A DNA stretch of 26,074 nt from an uncultured Lachnospiraceae bacterium (lineage in GTDB: Bacteria > Bacillota > Clostridia > Lachnospirales > Lachnospiraceae). The position numbers and the translations under genes were made by a program. The notes below the pieces were generated by a model. That model had not been told where the DNA came from and made no database searches. It was given only the letters and a program-made list of their open reading frames with translations. Location: the NCBI GenBank assembly GCA_910579495.1, contig CAJTVD010000057.1, positions 1 to 26,074 on the forward strand. The letters are read 5' to 3'. Shown here piece by piece: positions 15,635 through 23,174 of the stretch (the first letter of the stretch is position 1; each line of letters starts with the position of its first letter).

Positions 15635-16984
15635 ATGAAAAATCCCTTTATCCCTTTGGCAGCAAAATTATATAAAAAATATCATTGCATGAGAAAGAAA
15701 ACAAATTATCAGAAAATGTATGGGGAATTGCAGCAATTATATCCTTTAAAGGATACGGAAAGGCTGTATGACGATTTCCAGATACGAAAGTTAGCATTAA
15801 TTCTTACAATTTTATTCATTGGGACAGTGTCCGCCGTCTGCCTTCATCTAAACAGCCGGACAAAGGCCAGCCTGGCGGAAGGGGCGCAGTTAGTCAGAAA
15901 TGAATGGGGCGCTGGAGACTACAAAATTATCCTGCGGGCAAAGGCAGAAGAGTGGAGCAGGGAAATGCCTTTTCTGGTACAGGAAAGGGCGCTTACACAA
16001 AGGGAAAAGCAGGAGCTGCAAGATAACCTCAAAGTCCGGCTACCTGATATTATTAAAAAAGATAACCAGGATTTACAGCATGTAACAGGCAATCTGGATT
16101 TAGCTGTGTCTGTACCAGGGTATCCTTTTAAACTGGCGTGGGCCAGCGATAATACAAAAAGGGTCAGCGGAAGAGGAGAGGTTAACCGGAAAGGCATTGA
16201 GGGAAAGGGGGAATGGGTAACGCTTACGGCAACAGTTACTTATGGGCAGGAAAGAATCCGTCTGGATTTCCGGGCTTTGCTGCTGCCGGAAACACTAAAT
16301 GAAGAAGAAGGTTTTTTCCGTATGCTGGAGAATGAACTGGCAGAAAGGGAAGGAGGGAGCGGGAAAGAAATATTTCTGCCGGAAAGACTGGATGGAAAAG
16401 AAATTACTTGGGAAGAAATCCGGCAGGATTACAGCCTGCTTTTGATCTTGTTTTCTTTTCTTGCCATGATATTGGTGGGCAAGGGCATGGAAAATGATCT
16501 TGAAAGAAATTGTAGGAAAAGAAACAGGCAGCTTCTCACAGATTACCCTGCGTTTGTAAGCAAGCTCCGTCTCTATTTATCTGCAGGCCTTACAGTAAAA
16601 AGTGCATTTATAAAAATCACTGAGGATTACCGCAGCCAAAAGCAACAAAGGCATTATTTGTGCGAAGAAATGCAGATTGCCTGTTATCAGTTGGAAAATG
16701 GCATGATGGAGGAACAGGTCTATCAGGACTGGGGAAAGCGGTGTGGGGAAATGAGATACCGTAGGCTGAGTTTTTTGCTGGCAGTGAATTTAAAGCAGGG
16801 AAACAGCAGGCTTTTGCTGCTGCTGGCGCAGGAGGCGGATGCCGCTTTGGAAGAGCGCAGAAGCATGGCGAGAAAAGCGGGGGAGGAGGCGGGAACCAGG
16901 CTTTTACTCCCTATGACGCTAATGTTGGTAGTAGTGATGTTTCTTGTCCTGCTGCCTGCTTATATGGATTTTGGCAGTCTGTAA
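15635..16984 (+). CDS. tadC: TadC-like platform protein with large extracytoplasmic insertion
   Basis: 449 residues. One membrane segment at ~51-70 (LALILTILFIGTVSAVCLHL) is followed by ~195 polar residues that should lie outside the membrane, then a second segment near 265-285, then a cytoplasmic T2SF-like domain (FVSKLRLYLSAGLTVKSAFI; MRYRRLSFLLAVNLKQGNSR) and a C-terminal membrane segment (LPMTLMLVVVMFLVLLPAYM). Order after tadB supports the assignment. The polar insertion (residues ~71-265) is not a usual part of proteobacterial TadC and may replace missing envelope components in a monoderm cell. The start follows GGAGGAG at 15621-15627. Confidence 0.85.
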   Translation: MKNPFIPLAAKLYKKYHCMRKKTNYQKMYGELQQLYPLKDTERLYDDFQIRKLALILTILFIGTVSAVCLHLNSRTKASLAEGAQLVRNEWGAGDYKIILRAKAEEWSREMPFLVQERALTQREKQELQDNLKVRLPDIIKKDNQDLQHVTGNLDLAVSVPGYPFKLAWASDNTKRVSGRGEVNRKGIEGKGEWVTLTATVTYGQERIRLDFRALLLPETLNEEEGFFRMLENELAEREGGSGKEIFLPERLDGKEITWEEIRQDYSLLLILFSFLAMILVGKGMENDLERNCRKRNRQLLTDYPAFVSKLRLYLSAGLTVKSAFIKITEDYRSQKQQRHYLCEEMQIACYQLENGMMEEQVYQDWGKRCGEMRYRRLSFLLAVNLKQGNSRLLLLLAQEADAALEERRSMARKAGEEAGTRLLLPMTLMLVVVMFLVLLPAYMDFGSL

Positions 16985-17078
16985 AAAGAAAATTAGTTAA
17001 TGGCACTAAGGTTATTGGCGGCAGAAAAAAGGCTAAATGGGCGGGCAATAATCTAATGTGTGCCGGAATGGAGGAAAA

Positions 17079-17258
17079 ATGAGAAGAAAAGGAATCAAAA
17101 ATTTATTAAGGGACAACCAGGGGATGGGAACCGTGGAAATGATTTTAATTATAGTCGTGTTGGTAGGGCTGGTTTTAATTTTCAAGAACCAGATTATGGA
17201 TTTGGCAGCTACCATATTCCAGAAAATATCCGCGGACAGTTCCGCTATCTTAGCATGA
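17079..17258 (+). CDS. flp: Flp-type IVb pilin precursor (Flp1-like)
   Basis: A 59-residue prepilin. A basic leader MRRKGIKNLLRDNQG is followed by the cleavage site and hydrophobic helix MGTVEMILIIVVLVGLVLIF. Cleavage after the G of NQG leaves Glu at mature position 5, as in Flp pilins (G|xGxVEY); here the following Tyr is Met. The prepilin peptidase is encoded seven-tenths of the way down the same operon. ATG 17079 has GGAGG 5 bases before it; an in-frame GTG at 17058 has none. The last four bases (ATGA) overlap the start of the next gene. This is probably the main pilus subunit. Confidence 0.9.
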   Translation: MRRKGIKNLLRDNQGMGTVEMILIIVVLVGLVLIFKNQIMDLAATIFQKISADSSAILA

Positions 17259-18646
17259 TGAAAGGATATTTAACAGTGTTCCTTGCATTGTCTTTATCTG
17301 TTATGACAGGTTTTGTGCTGCTTCTTACCGGCGGGGCGGTGAGAAATGCAGGAAAGGTCAGGCTGGAGTGTGCTGTGGATACAGGAATGAATGCAGTTTT
17401 GTCAGAATTTCATACTGTATTGCTTGAAAGATATGACCTTGTTTATGTGGATATTTCCTATCTTGGGCAATCCCCTTCTATTTCTAATATGGAAGACCAT
17501 CTGTACTATTATGTAGAAGAAAATACATCGAAAGTCCTGGAGGGGGAGAACGCCCCTTGGGGGAGGATCATGGTTGAAAATGTTTCGATTCCGGATTTTG
17601 AAACGGCAGCAGCCGATTTGGGAGCTTCTATGAGAAACCAGGCAGTGTGCTATGTAGAAGATACCGGCATTTCTGGAAAGGAAAGAGAAGTATTTTCCCA
17701 TATGGATGAGATCAGAAAGCTGGATGCGGAAGACCCGATGGGCCAATGGGGGAATGTGATGGATCAATTAGCGGGAATGGAGCTTCCAAAGATTGAAAAG
17801 GAGGAGGGGGTATGGGAAGAAGTTCCTCTCTCCAACCCTGCAGACTGGGTTTATGCCATTGCGGGAAGCGATCTTTTTTATCTGGCCAATATAAGCACCC
17901 AATCCATGAATCCGGCGAAAATCTCTCTCCAGGATTATATTTCCCACAGAAAAATAGTTAATACCCATAGCAGGGGAAGGATGTACAGGGAAGATGAAGA
18001 TTTATTTCTCTCTTACCTGTTTGATAAAATGGGAAATTTTCTAAACCCCAGGGAAGATTCTCTTCTTTCCTGCCAATTGGAATATCTTGCCTATGGGAAG
18101 AATTCAGATTTGGGAAACATGAAGGCGGTATCCGAAAAGCTGTTAAAATGGCGGTTTGCAGATAATGCCTCAAGAGCCCTCTCTGACGGGAGCCTGAAAG
18201 CCAAAGTGATTTCCGTAGCGGAACAGCTCCTGGCAGTGGGATTAAATGAGGCTTTTAAAGCGCCTGTTGTGGAGAGTATCCTATATGCCTGCGCCTTTTT
18301 GGAAAGTGTGGGAGATGTACAGGCAATATTTAACGGGGGCAGTATCCCAATAAGGAAATCTGGACATCAAATGTCAGTGGACAATGTTCTTACAAGTAAT
18401 TTTTACTGTACCAACAGCAGCACCGGATTTTCCTATGGACAGTATCTTGCTGCCATGATCCTGATGGTAGATGAAACAAAACAGAACCTGCGGGCGATGG
18501 ACATTATGGAAATGGACCTACGCTACCATGATGGTAACAGAAACTTTTCTATGGATTGGTGTGTGGAAAGGTTTGAGGCAAAAGTCGCCTGCCGGGGCGG
18601 TTATGGGGATCACTATCTCTTGGATCGCAAATACGGGTATTTCTAG
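17255..18646 (+). CDS. DUF5702/TadG-like Tad pseudopilin-type membrane protein
   Basis: 463 residues. It opens with a pilin-like N-terminus, MMKGYLTVFLALSLSVMTGF followed by more hydrophobic residues, then a long polar region predicted to be outside the membrane. The GYLTVFLAL opening is shared with TadG/TadE-type proteins in Firmicute Tad loci; the whole looks like the DUF5702 family, from memory. The longest open frame starts upstream at 17060, but that would translate the pilin gene out of frame. The real start is ATG 17255 (or 17258), overlapping the pilin stop as ATGA with only a poor ribosome binding site, so it is probably translated by coupling to flp. The exact function is unknown; likely a minor pilus or assembly component. 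Confidence 0.8.
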   Translation: MMKGYLTVFLALSLSVMTGFVLLLTGGAVRNAGKVRLECAVDTGMNAVLSEFHTVLLERYDLVYVDISYLGQSPSISNMEDHLYYYVEENTSKVLEGENAPWGRIMVENVSIPDFETAAADLGASMRNQAVCYVEDTGISGKEREVFSHMDEIRKLDAEDPMGQWGNVMDQLAGMELPKIEKEEGVWEEVPLSNPADWVYAIAGSDLFYLANISTQSMNPAKISLQDYISHRKIVNTHSRGRMYREDEDLFLSYLFDKMGNFLNPREDSLLSCQLEYLAYGKNSDLGNMKAVSEKLLKWRFADNASRALSDGSLKAKVISVAEQLLAVGLNEAFKAPVVESILYACAFLESVGDVQAIFNGGSIPIRKSGHQMSVDNVLTSNFYCTNSSTGFSYGQYLAAMILMVDETKQNLRAMDIMEMDLRYHDGNRNFSMDWCVERFEAKVACRGGYGDHYLLDRKYGYF

Positions 18647-18710
18647 TTAAAATTTGATAAAAGAAGAAAGGAAAATGCTCTCTGGAACCAGGGCAAATAA
18701 ATGATAAAAA

Positions 18711-19541
18711 ATGACAAAAATCCCTTCTCTCAAAATTAAAAGGAAAAAGAAAGCATGGCAGTCCGGGAGAGCATTTTTTCTTTCTTCCGAAAAAGTAAAA
18801 GCAAGTATGGCGGTAGAAGGAAGCCTTGTTTTACCCCTGTTTTTGTTTTTTATGATGACAGTGCTCCTTAGCCTTGAAACGGTCCGTTTCCAGTCGGATC
18901 TAGCCCAGGCACTCCACCAGGCAGGGAATAAAAGCGCCTTTACAGCATACCAGGTGAAATATGCAGGAAGCAGGGTACATGATACAGAAAGCCATGTAAG
19001 AGAATATTTAGGCAGCCAGATTTACCCTTATCATTGTGTGGAGGGAGGAGAATCCGGCGTGGCTTTCAGGGATCTGTCCGCTGCCTGTGAGGACGGAAGG
19101 GTTGAGCTTTTGGTGGAATACCGGATTAAACCTTTTATCCGGTGGCTTCCTGTTGGGGATGTGAAGTTTAAGGACAGATTTTTAGGACATGCGTGGACAG
19201 GCTATTGGGGAAATGAAGGACATAGGGATGAAACGAAGGAAGATTATGTGTATGTTACCAAAACAGGAAGCAAGTACCATATGTCCCAAGATTGTACTTA
19301 TTTAAGGGTGAAAGTACAGGCGGTGGATTATGGGCAAATGGAATTTCTGAGAAATCAGTCAGGGGGAAAATATTACCCCTGTTTAAGATGCAGGCCGGTA
19401 AAAAGGGGTATGGTTTATATTACTGCTGATGGAGGGAGCTTTCACAGTCAATCGGATTGCTCTTCCCTGAAAAGAACAGTGTATATGCTTCCTTTAAGTG
19501 AGGCGGAAAAAGATTATGATGCCTGCGGTAAATGCGGGTGA
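18711..19541 (+). CDS. TadE-like pilin protein with tandem HX4C...CXXC C-terminal modules
   Basis: 276 residues. A basic leader of ~33 residues precedes SMAVEGSLVLPLFLFF and a hydrophobic helix, the TadE-type prepilin pattern (Glu36). Residues ~60-175 are an unassigned extracytoplasmic domain. The C-terminus holds two related units: VYVTKTGSKYHMSQDC (H190, C195) with CLRC (C224, C227), and VYITADGGSFHSQSDC (H245, C250) with CGKC (C272, C275). Each has H-x4-C and C-x-x-C, suggesting a metal-binding or disulfide module; a similar VY-x-T-x-x-G-x-x-Y/F-H motif occurs at the ends of some secreted nucleases. The ATG has no strong ribosome binding site close by. A minor, tip-located pilin is plausible. 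Confidence 0.8.
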   Translation: MTKIPSLKIKRKKKAWQSGRAFFLSSEKVKASMAVEGSLVLPLFLFFMMTVLLSLETVRFQSDLAQALHQAGNKSAFTAYQVKYAGSRVHDTESHVREYLGSQIYPYHCVEGGESGVAFRDLSAACEDGRVELLVEYRIKPFIRWLPVGDVKFKDRFLGHAWTGYWGNEGHRDETKEDYVYVTKTGSKYHMSQDCTYLRVKVQAVDYGQMEFLRNQSGGKYYPCLRCRPVKRGMVYITADGGSFHSQSDCSSLKRTVYMLPLSEAEKDYDACGKCG

Positions 19542-19553
19542 AGGGAGGGTTAC

Positions 19554-19964
19554 ATGGCAGCTCATTGCGGAAGCCTGATATTTCTTGCCATATTGGCACA
19601 GGAGGATATGAAAAAGAAAGAAATATCGGTTAGGAAAATTTTCCTGTTTGCCTTATGTGCCATATTGTACAGGATTGGTGTGGGGCAATTAATCTGGGGG
19701 GAAGTGGTAAGATGCCTGATTCCTGGGGGAATGCTCATACTATTATCTTATTTGACTGGGGAGAGCATTGGTTATGGGGATGGGACAGCGGTTATGGCTC
19801 TTGGGCTGTGGATGGGAGGCAGGTTTGCCGTGCTCTCCGTATGCGCCGGTATTATGCTGTCAGGAATTTACGGAGTGTCCTGCCTTATCAGGCATAGAAA
19901 AGAACCCATACCATTTATCCCCTTTTTATTGTTAGGAATGGAGGCTGTATTGGCATATGCATAA
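19554..19964 (+). CDS. tadV: TadV/CpaA-type prepilin peptidase (A24 family aspartic protease)
   Basis: 136 residues and strongly hydrophobic, with about four membrane segments. The two catalytic aspartates of A24 peptidases are present: D18 in AQEDMKKKEI and D76 in GYGDG. The size matches the short TadV/CpaA form without the methyltransferase domain of PilD. It should cleave the leaders of the Flp pilin and the TadE-like proteins of this operon on the cytoplasmic side. The ATG follows GGGAGGG. Its last 8 bases overlap the next gene, suggesting coupled translation. Confidence 0.93.
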   Translation: MAAHCGSLIFLAILAQEDMKKKEISVRKIFLFALCAILYRIGVGQLIWGEVVRCLIPGGMLILLSYLTGESIGYGDGTAVMALGLWMGGRFAVLSVCAGIMLSGIYGVSCLIRHRKEPIPFIPFLLLGMEAVLAYA

Positions 19965-20379
19965 GAAATTGAAGGGCTATTTTACAGTGGAAGCGGCATT
20001 TATTTTGCCAGTAGTATTATTTTTGTATTTGATGATTATTTTGGCGGCATTATTTTTATATTGCAGATGCCTTATATCACAGGATAATTTTTTACTGGGA
20101 TTGCGGGCAGGGGAATTTACCTGGGGCGAGGAGGCTTATGGAGAAGTTATTTATGGACAGCAGGAAGGAAGTTTTTGGCCTGGGGAGGCTTATGTGAGGG
20201 AAAGGCAGGAACGGAGAAAAACATACTATCCATTTTTCCCTGCACTGACAGGGGATTATGGGGAATTCGGGGATTATGTATCTGTGAAAAGCCGCCAAAA
20301 GGGGCTGGATATACCCATTATAAAGAAAGTACAGAGAATAAATCCTGTGGCAATAATCAGGGAAGGGAGAAAAAAATAA
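19957..20379 (+). CDS. TadE-like minor pilin
   Basis: 140 residues. The short basic leader MHKKLKGYF is followed by TVEAAFILPVVLFLYLMIIL, the classical TadE pattern with Glu after the cleavage region, then ~95 polar, Tyr- and Glu-rich residues. TadE proteins are processed by the same peptidase as Flp and act as minor pilins. The start overlaps the end of tadV by 8 bases, and the FHA gene begins 1 base after the stop. It is a simple TadE, lacking the Cys/His modules of the earlier TadE-like gene. Confidence 0.87.
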   Translation: MHKKLKGYFTVEAAFILPVVLFLYLMIILAALFLYCRCLISQDNFLLGLRAGEFTWGEEAYGEVIYGQQEGSFWPGEAYVRERQERRKTYYPFFPALTGDYGEFGDYVSVKSRQKGLDIPIIKKVQRINPVAIIREGRKK

Positions 20380-20380
20380 A

Positions 20381-21676
20381 ATGTTGGATGTGAAATATTA
20401 TAAGGATTACAGTCATAATTATCTAATATTAAAGGATAATGGGTGTTTGTCAGAGAATGTTTATCAGCGGAAAATGATAACGGAAAATAAAATAAAGGGA
20501 CTGCTGGAAAGCCAGGAAAGGCATATTAACGGGGATATCCTTCTCTATTATGAGATTACTTCCAGGCAGAGCCTGTTTAGTATTTATGAGGGAAAAACTA
20601 TTGGAATGGAAGAACTGGGAAAATTTTTTTTACAGTTAAAACTGGTAAATGATATGCTGCAAAAGTATTTGCTTGATGGGAACTGCCTTGTTTTGTCTCC
20701 GGAGTATATTTTTCGGAATCTTGAAACACAGGAGTATTATTTCTTATACTATCCTGATCCTGATGAAGGTGATTTTACAGAGCTTCTGGATTTCTTTCTA
20801 TCCAGAGTAAACAATGAGGATCCCAAAGCAGTGGAGGCTGTGTATAAAATAGCCGATTTAGTGGCCAGGGAACAGTTTGTGCTGGATGAAATCCTTAAGT
20901 GGTTTCAGGATGATGTTGTGGAAGGAGAAAAGAGTAAAAACAGGGAAACACCCACTTACAAAGGGGATAATCAGGACATTTTGGCATATCAGGGCGAAAA
21001 CAGGGAAGAAACAGGGCAGGCCTTTGCGCCGGGCAATTTTGGCGGGCAAGAAAAAAAGTACGGAAAAGTGGAATGGAAAAAGATCATCCCCTTGTGGGCA
21101 GCAGGGTTTTTGGGTGGGGCGGTATTGATTTATATCATGTATACATTTCAGCTGTCCTACCAGGAGGAAATGTATCTTATGATTGGCTGGATTGTAGTTG
21201 CGGCATTGGCCGCAGGCCCTGGGGCATGGATTCTTTATCTTAGCTATATGAATGGAAAAGAAGAAGGTCAGGTTCAGTTAAAGGGAGAAAAAGCATATCC
21301 TTATGTAGCTACCGGTGAAAAGGAGGATATCGCATCCAGACAGGATTTGGGAAACACAGTTTTTATTCCCTGGACGGAAAGCTGCGAGAATAAACTTTAT
21401 AGTATGGATAAAAAGAACAAATGCCATATTGACCTTGAAAAGCTTCCGGTTACAGTGGGAAAACTTGCAGGTGCTGTGGATATGGTAATTAATGAAAAGA
21501 GTATCAGCCGGATGCATGTTAAATTTTCAAAAAACGGAAACAATATTTGTATCACAGACTTAAATTCTACAAATGGAACCTTTAGAAACGGTATGCGGCT
21601 GTCTCCTAACGCATCTGAGGTAATAGAGCCGGGAGATGAAATTCGTCTGGGAAAGCTAAAATTTATTTACAGATAG
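20381..21676 (+). CDS. Membrane protein with N-terminal DUF6382-like domain and C-terminal FHA domain
   Basis: 431 residues. Residues 1-~185 are a soluble cytoplasmic domain (YYKDYSHNYLILKD... LLYYEITSRQSL... YYFLYYPDPDEGDF) that I associate with DUF6382, from memory. A polar linker, then two membrane segments (~228-250 and ~260-285), follow. The last ~85 residues are an FHA domain: VGKLAGAVDMVI, SISRMHVKF with the phosphothreonine-contacting Ser/Arg/His, DLNSTNGTFRNG and a final EIRLGKLKFIY. FHA domains bind phosphothreonine peptides. With two segments both soluble domains face the cytoplasm. Last gene of the Tad operon, 1 base after the TadE-like gene. No Ser/Thr kinase or phosphatase is encoded in the window. 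Confidence 0.87.
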   Translation: MLDVKYYKDYSHNYLILKDNGCLSENVYQRKMITENKIKGLLESQERHINGDILLYYEITSRQSLFSIYEGKTIGMEELGKFFLQLKLVNDMLQKYLLDGNCLVLSPEYIFRNLETQEYYFLYYPDPDEGDFTELLDFFLSRVNNEDPKAVEAVYKIADLVAREQFVLDEILKWFQDDVVEGEKSKNRETPTYKGDNQDILAYQGENREETGQAFAPGNFGGQEKKYGKVEWKKIIPLWAAGFLGGAVLIYIMYTFQLSYQEEMYLMIGWIVVAALAAGPGAWILYLSYMNGKEEGQVQLKGEKAYPYVATGEKEDIASRQDLGNTVFIPWTESCENKLYSMDKKNKCHIDLEKLPVTVGKLAGAVDMVINEKSISRMHVKFSKNGNNICITDLNSTNGTFRNGMRLSPNASEVIEPGDEIRLGKLKFIYR

Positions 21677-21727
21677 AAAAAACCGCCTTATACTGAAGAT
21701 AATAGTTTAAGGAAAGGCAGGGGTGAT

Positions 21728-22732
21728 ATGAAGATCAATATCTACTATGGCGGGAGGGGACTGATGGACGACCCTACGTTGTATGTAATCAATAAGATGC
21801 AGACGGTTTTGGAAGAACTCCATGTGGCTGTTGAACGCTTTAATCTTTATGAATTAAAAAACAGCATAACGACGCTGCCTCAAACCATCAAAACAGCCGA
21901 CGGCATTATACTTGCCTCAACGGTAGAATGGTATGGGATAGGAGGTTATATGCACCAGTTTTTGGATTCCTGCTGGCTTTATGGAGACAAAGAGAAGATA
22001 GCAAAAACCTATATGTGTCCTATTGTTATGTCTACCACCTATGGGGAGAGGGAGGGAAAGCTTACTCTTACCGGTGCATGGGAAATTTTGGGAGGGCTTC
22101 CTTGTAGCGGCATTTGTGGTTATATTGCCGATCCTTCCATTTTTGAGGACAAGAAGGAATATAACGTGATCATTGAGAAAAAGGCTGAAAATATGTACAG
22201 GACTATTAATCAGAAAATGGCATGTCTTCCTGCCAGCAACCAGGCGGTGAAACAGAAAGTTTCCTTTACTAAGACCATTGACCTGACACCTCAGGAATCA
22301 GAACAGCTATCTCAATACGTTTCTGACGACAGTTATGTAAAAAGGCAGAAGCAGGATATCCAGGAACTCACCAGTTTGTTTAAAGATTTAATGAACAATG
22401 GAGGGCAGGAGGAGAACGAGGAAGAATTCATTAAGGAATTTAAAGGCCATTTTGTCCCTCAGCCGGGACTGAAAGCAGTTTATAAAATGCAAATAGAAGG
22501 AAAGAAGAAACCTCTTATTATAAAAGTTGACGGGCCGGAAGATACTTATTCATATGGCGGCACGGACAAAGCTGATGTAGAGGTATCAATGAGCAGGGAA
22601 GCTATGGAAGACGTTATTTTCGCTAGAATGACATTTCAGAGAGCTTTTATGAGCGGGGCAATGAAAATGAAAGGGGATTTTAAGATTTTCCGTTCGTTGG
22701 ACCAGATTTTTACTTTTATGGAAAAGATATAG
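21728..22732 (+). CDS. Flavodoxin-fold (NAD(P)H/FMN reductase-like) protein fused to an SCP2 domain
   Basis: 334 residues. Residues 1-~170 have a flavodoxin/FMN-reductase alpha/beta pattern: MKINIYYGG, then ADGIILASTVEWYGIGGYMHQF, then CPIVMSTTYGEREG, although the phosphate loop does not match the standard motif closely. Residues ~235-334 look like an SCP2 sterol/lipid-binding domain, with the hallmark FQRAFMSGAMKMKGDFKIF near the end. A charged linker (~200-235) joins them. Flavin binding and ligand are not proven. It begins 51 bases after the FHA gene with no clear terminator or promoter between, and 14 bases ahead of the HIT gene, so it heads the metabolic cluster or continues from the Tad transcript. 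Confidence 0.75.
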   Translation: MKINIYYGGRGLMDDPTLYVINKMQTVLEELHVAVERFNLYELKNSITTLPQTIKTADGIILASTVEWYGIGGYMHQFLDSCWLYGDKEKIAKTYMCPIVMSTTYGEREGKLTLTGAWEILGGLPCSGICGYIADPSIFEDKKEYNVIIEKKAENMYRTINQKMACLPASNQAVKQKVSFTKTIDLTPQESEQLSQYVSDDSYVKRQKQDIQELTSLFKDLMNNGGQEENEEEFIKEFKGHFVPQPGLKAVYKMQIEGKKKPLIIKVDGPEDTYSYGGTDKADVEVSMSREAMEDVIFARMTFQRAFMSGAMKMKGDFKIFRSLDQIFTFMEKI

Positions 22733-22746
22733 ACAGGAGAAGAAAA

Positions 22747-23157
22747 ATGAAACAGGATGATTGTATTTTTTGTAAAATTGCAGGAGGAGAAATTCCTTCC
22801 CACACCCTTTATGAAGACGGGAAGTTTAAGGTCATTCTTGATGTAGCCCCGGCAACCAGAGGGCACGCGTTGATTATTCCCAAAAGACACTATGCAAATC
22901 TTTATGAGCTGCCTGAAGACATGGCGGCGGATGTGATCCGCCTGGCGAAAAAGATGATGGAGAAAATGACAGATAAATTAAATTGCGATGGATTTAATCT
23001 GATACAGAATAATGGTGAGATTGCCGGACAGACAGTATTCCATTTTCATATGCATTTAATCCCCAGGTATCATAATGACGGTGAGATCCTAAAATACACC
23101 ACAATCAGCCCCAGCCAGGAAGAGCTTGAAGAAACCGTAGTACAAATAACAAAGTAA
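22747..23157 (+). CDS. hit: HIT family nucleotide hydrolase/transferase
   Basis: 136 residues with the histidine triad HFHMHLIP (H99, H101, H103, the middle His being the catalytic nucleophile in this family). The N-terminus CIFCKIAGGEIPS and GHALIIPKRHYANL are typical of Hint-branch bacterial HIT proteins. Cys6, Cys9 and His48 could form the zinc site seen in several of them. Hint proteins hydrolyse adenosine phosphoramidates or AMP-lysine; the physiological substrate is unknown. It lies 14 bases after the flavodoxin-SCP2 gene and 17 before fumarase alpha, in a tight operon, with GGAG before the ATG. Confidence 0.93.
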   Translation: MKQDDCIFCKIAGGEIPSHTLYEDGKFKVILDVAPATRGHALIIPKRHYANLYELPEDMAADVIRLAKKMMEKMTDKLNCDGFNLIQNNGEIAGQTVFHFHMHLIPRYHNDGEILKYTTISPSQEELEETVVQITK

Positions 23158-23174
23158 GGAACCGGAACTAACCT

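Noticed and set aside
17000..17056. 18-codon reading frame between tadC and flp
   Set aside because: No ribosome binding site, very short, and no pilin-like or other recognisable features.
17060..17254. Extension of the DUF5702-like gene upstream of 17255
   Set aside because: It would read the flp pilin gene in another frame; the pilin has a clear start, prepilin motif and ribosome binding site.
21686..21712. Hairpin between the FHA gene and the flavodoxin-SCP2 gene as a terminator
   Set aside because: The 9-bp stem has a mismatch and is followed by purines, not a T-run; read-through is more likely.
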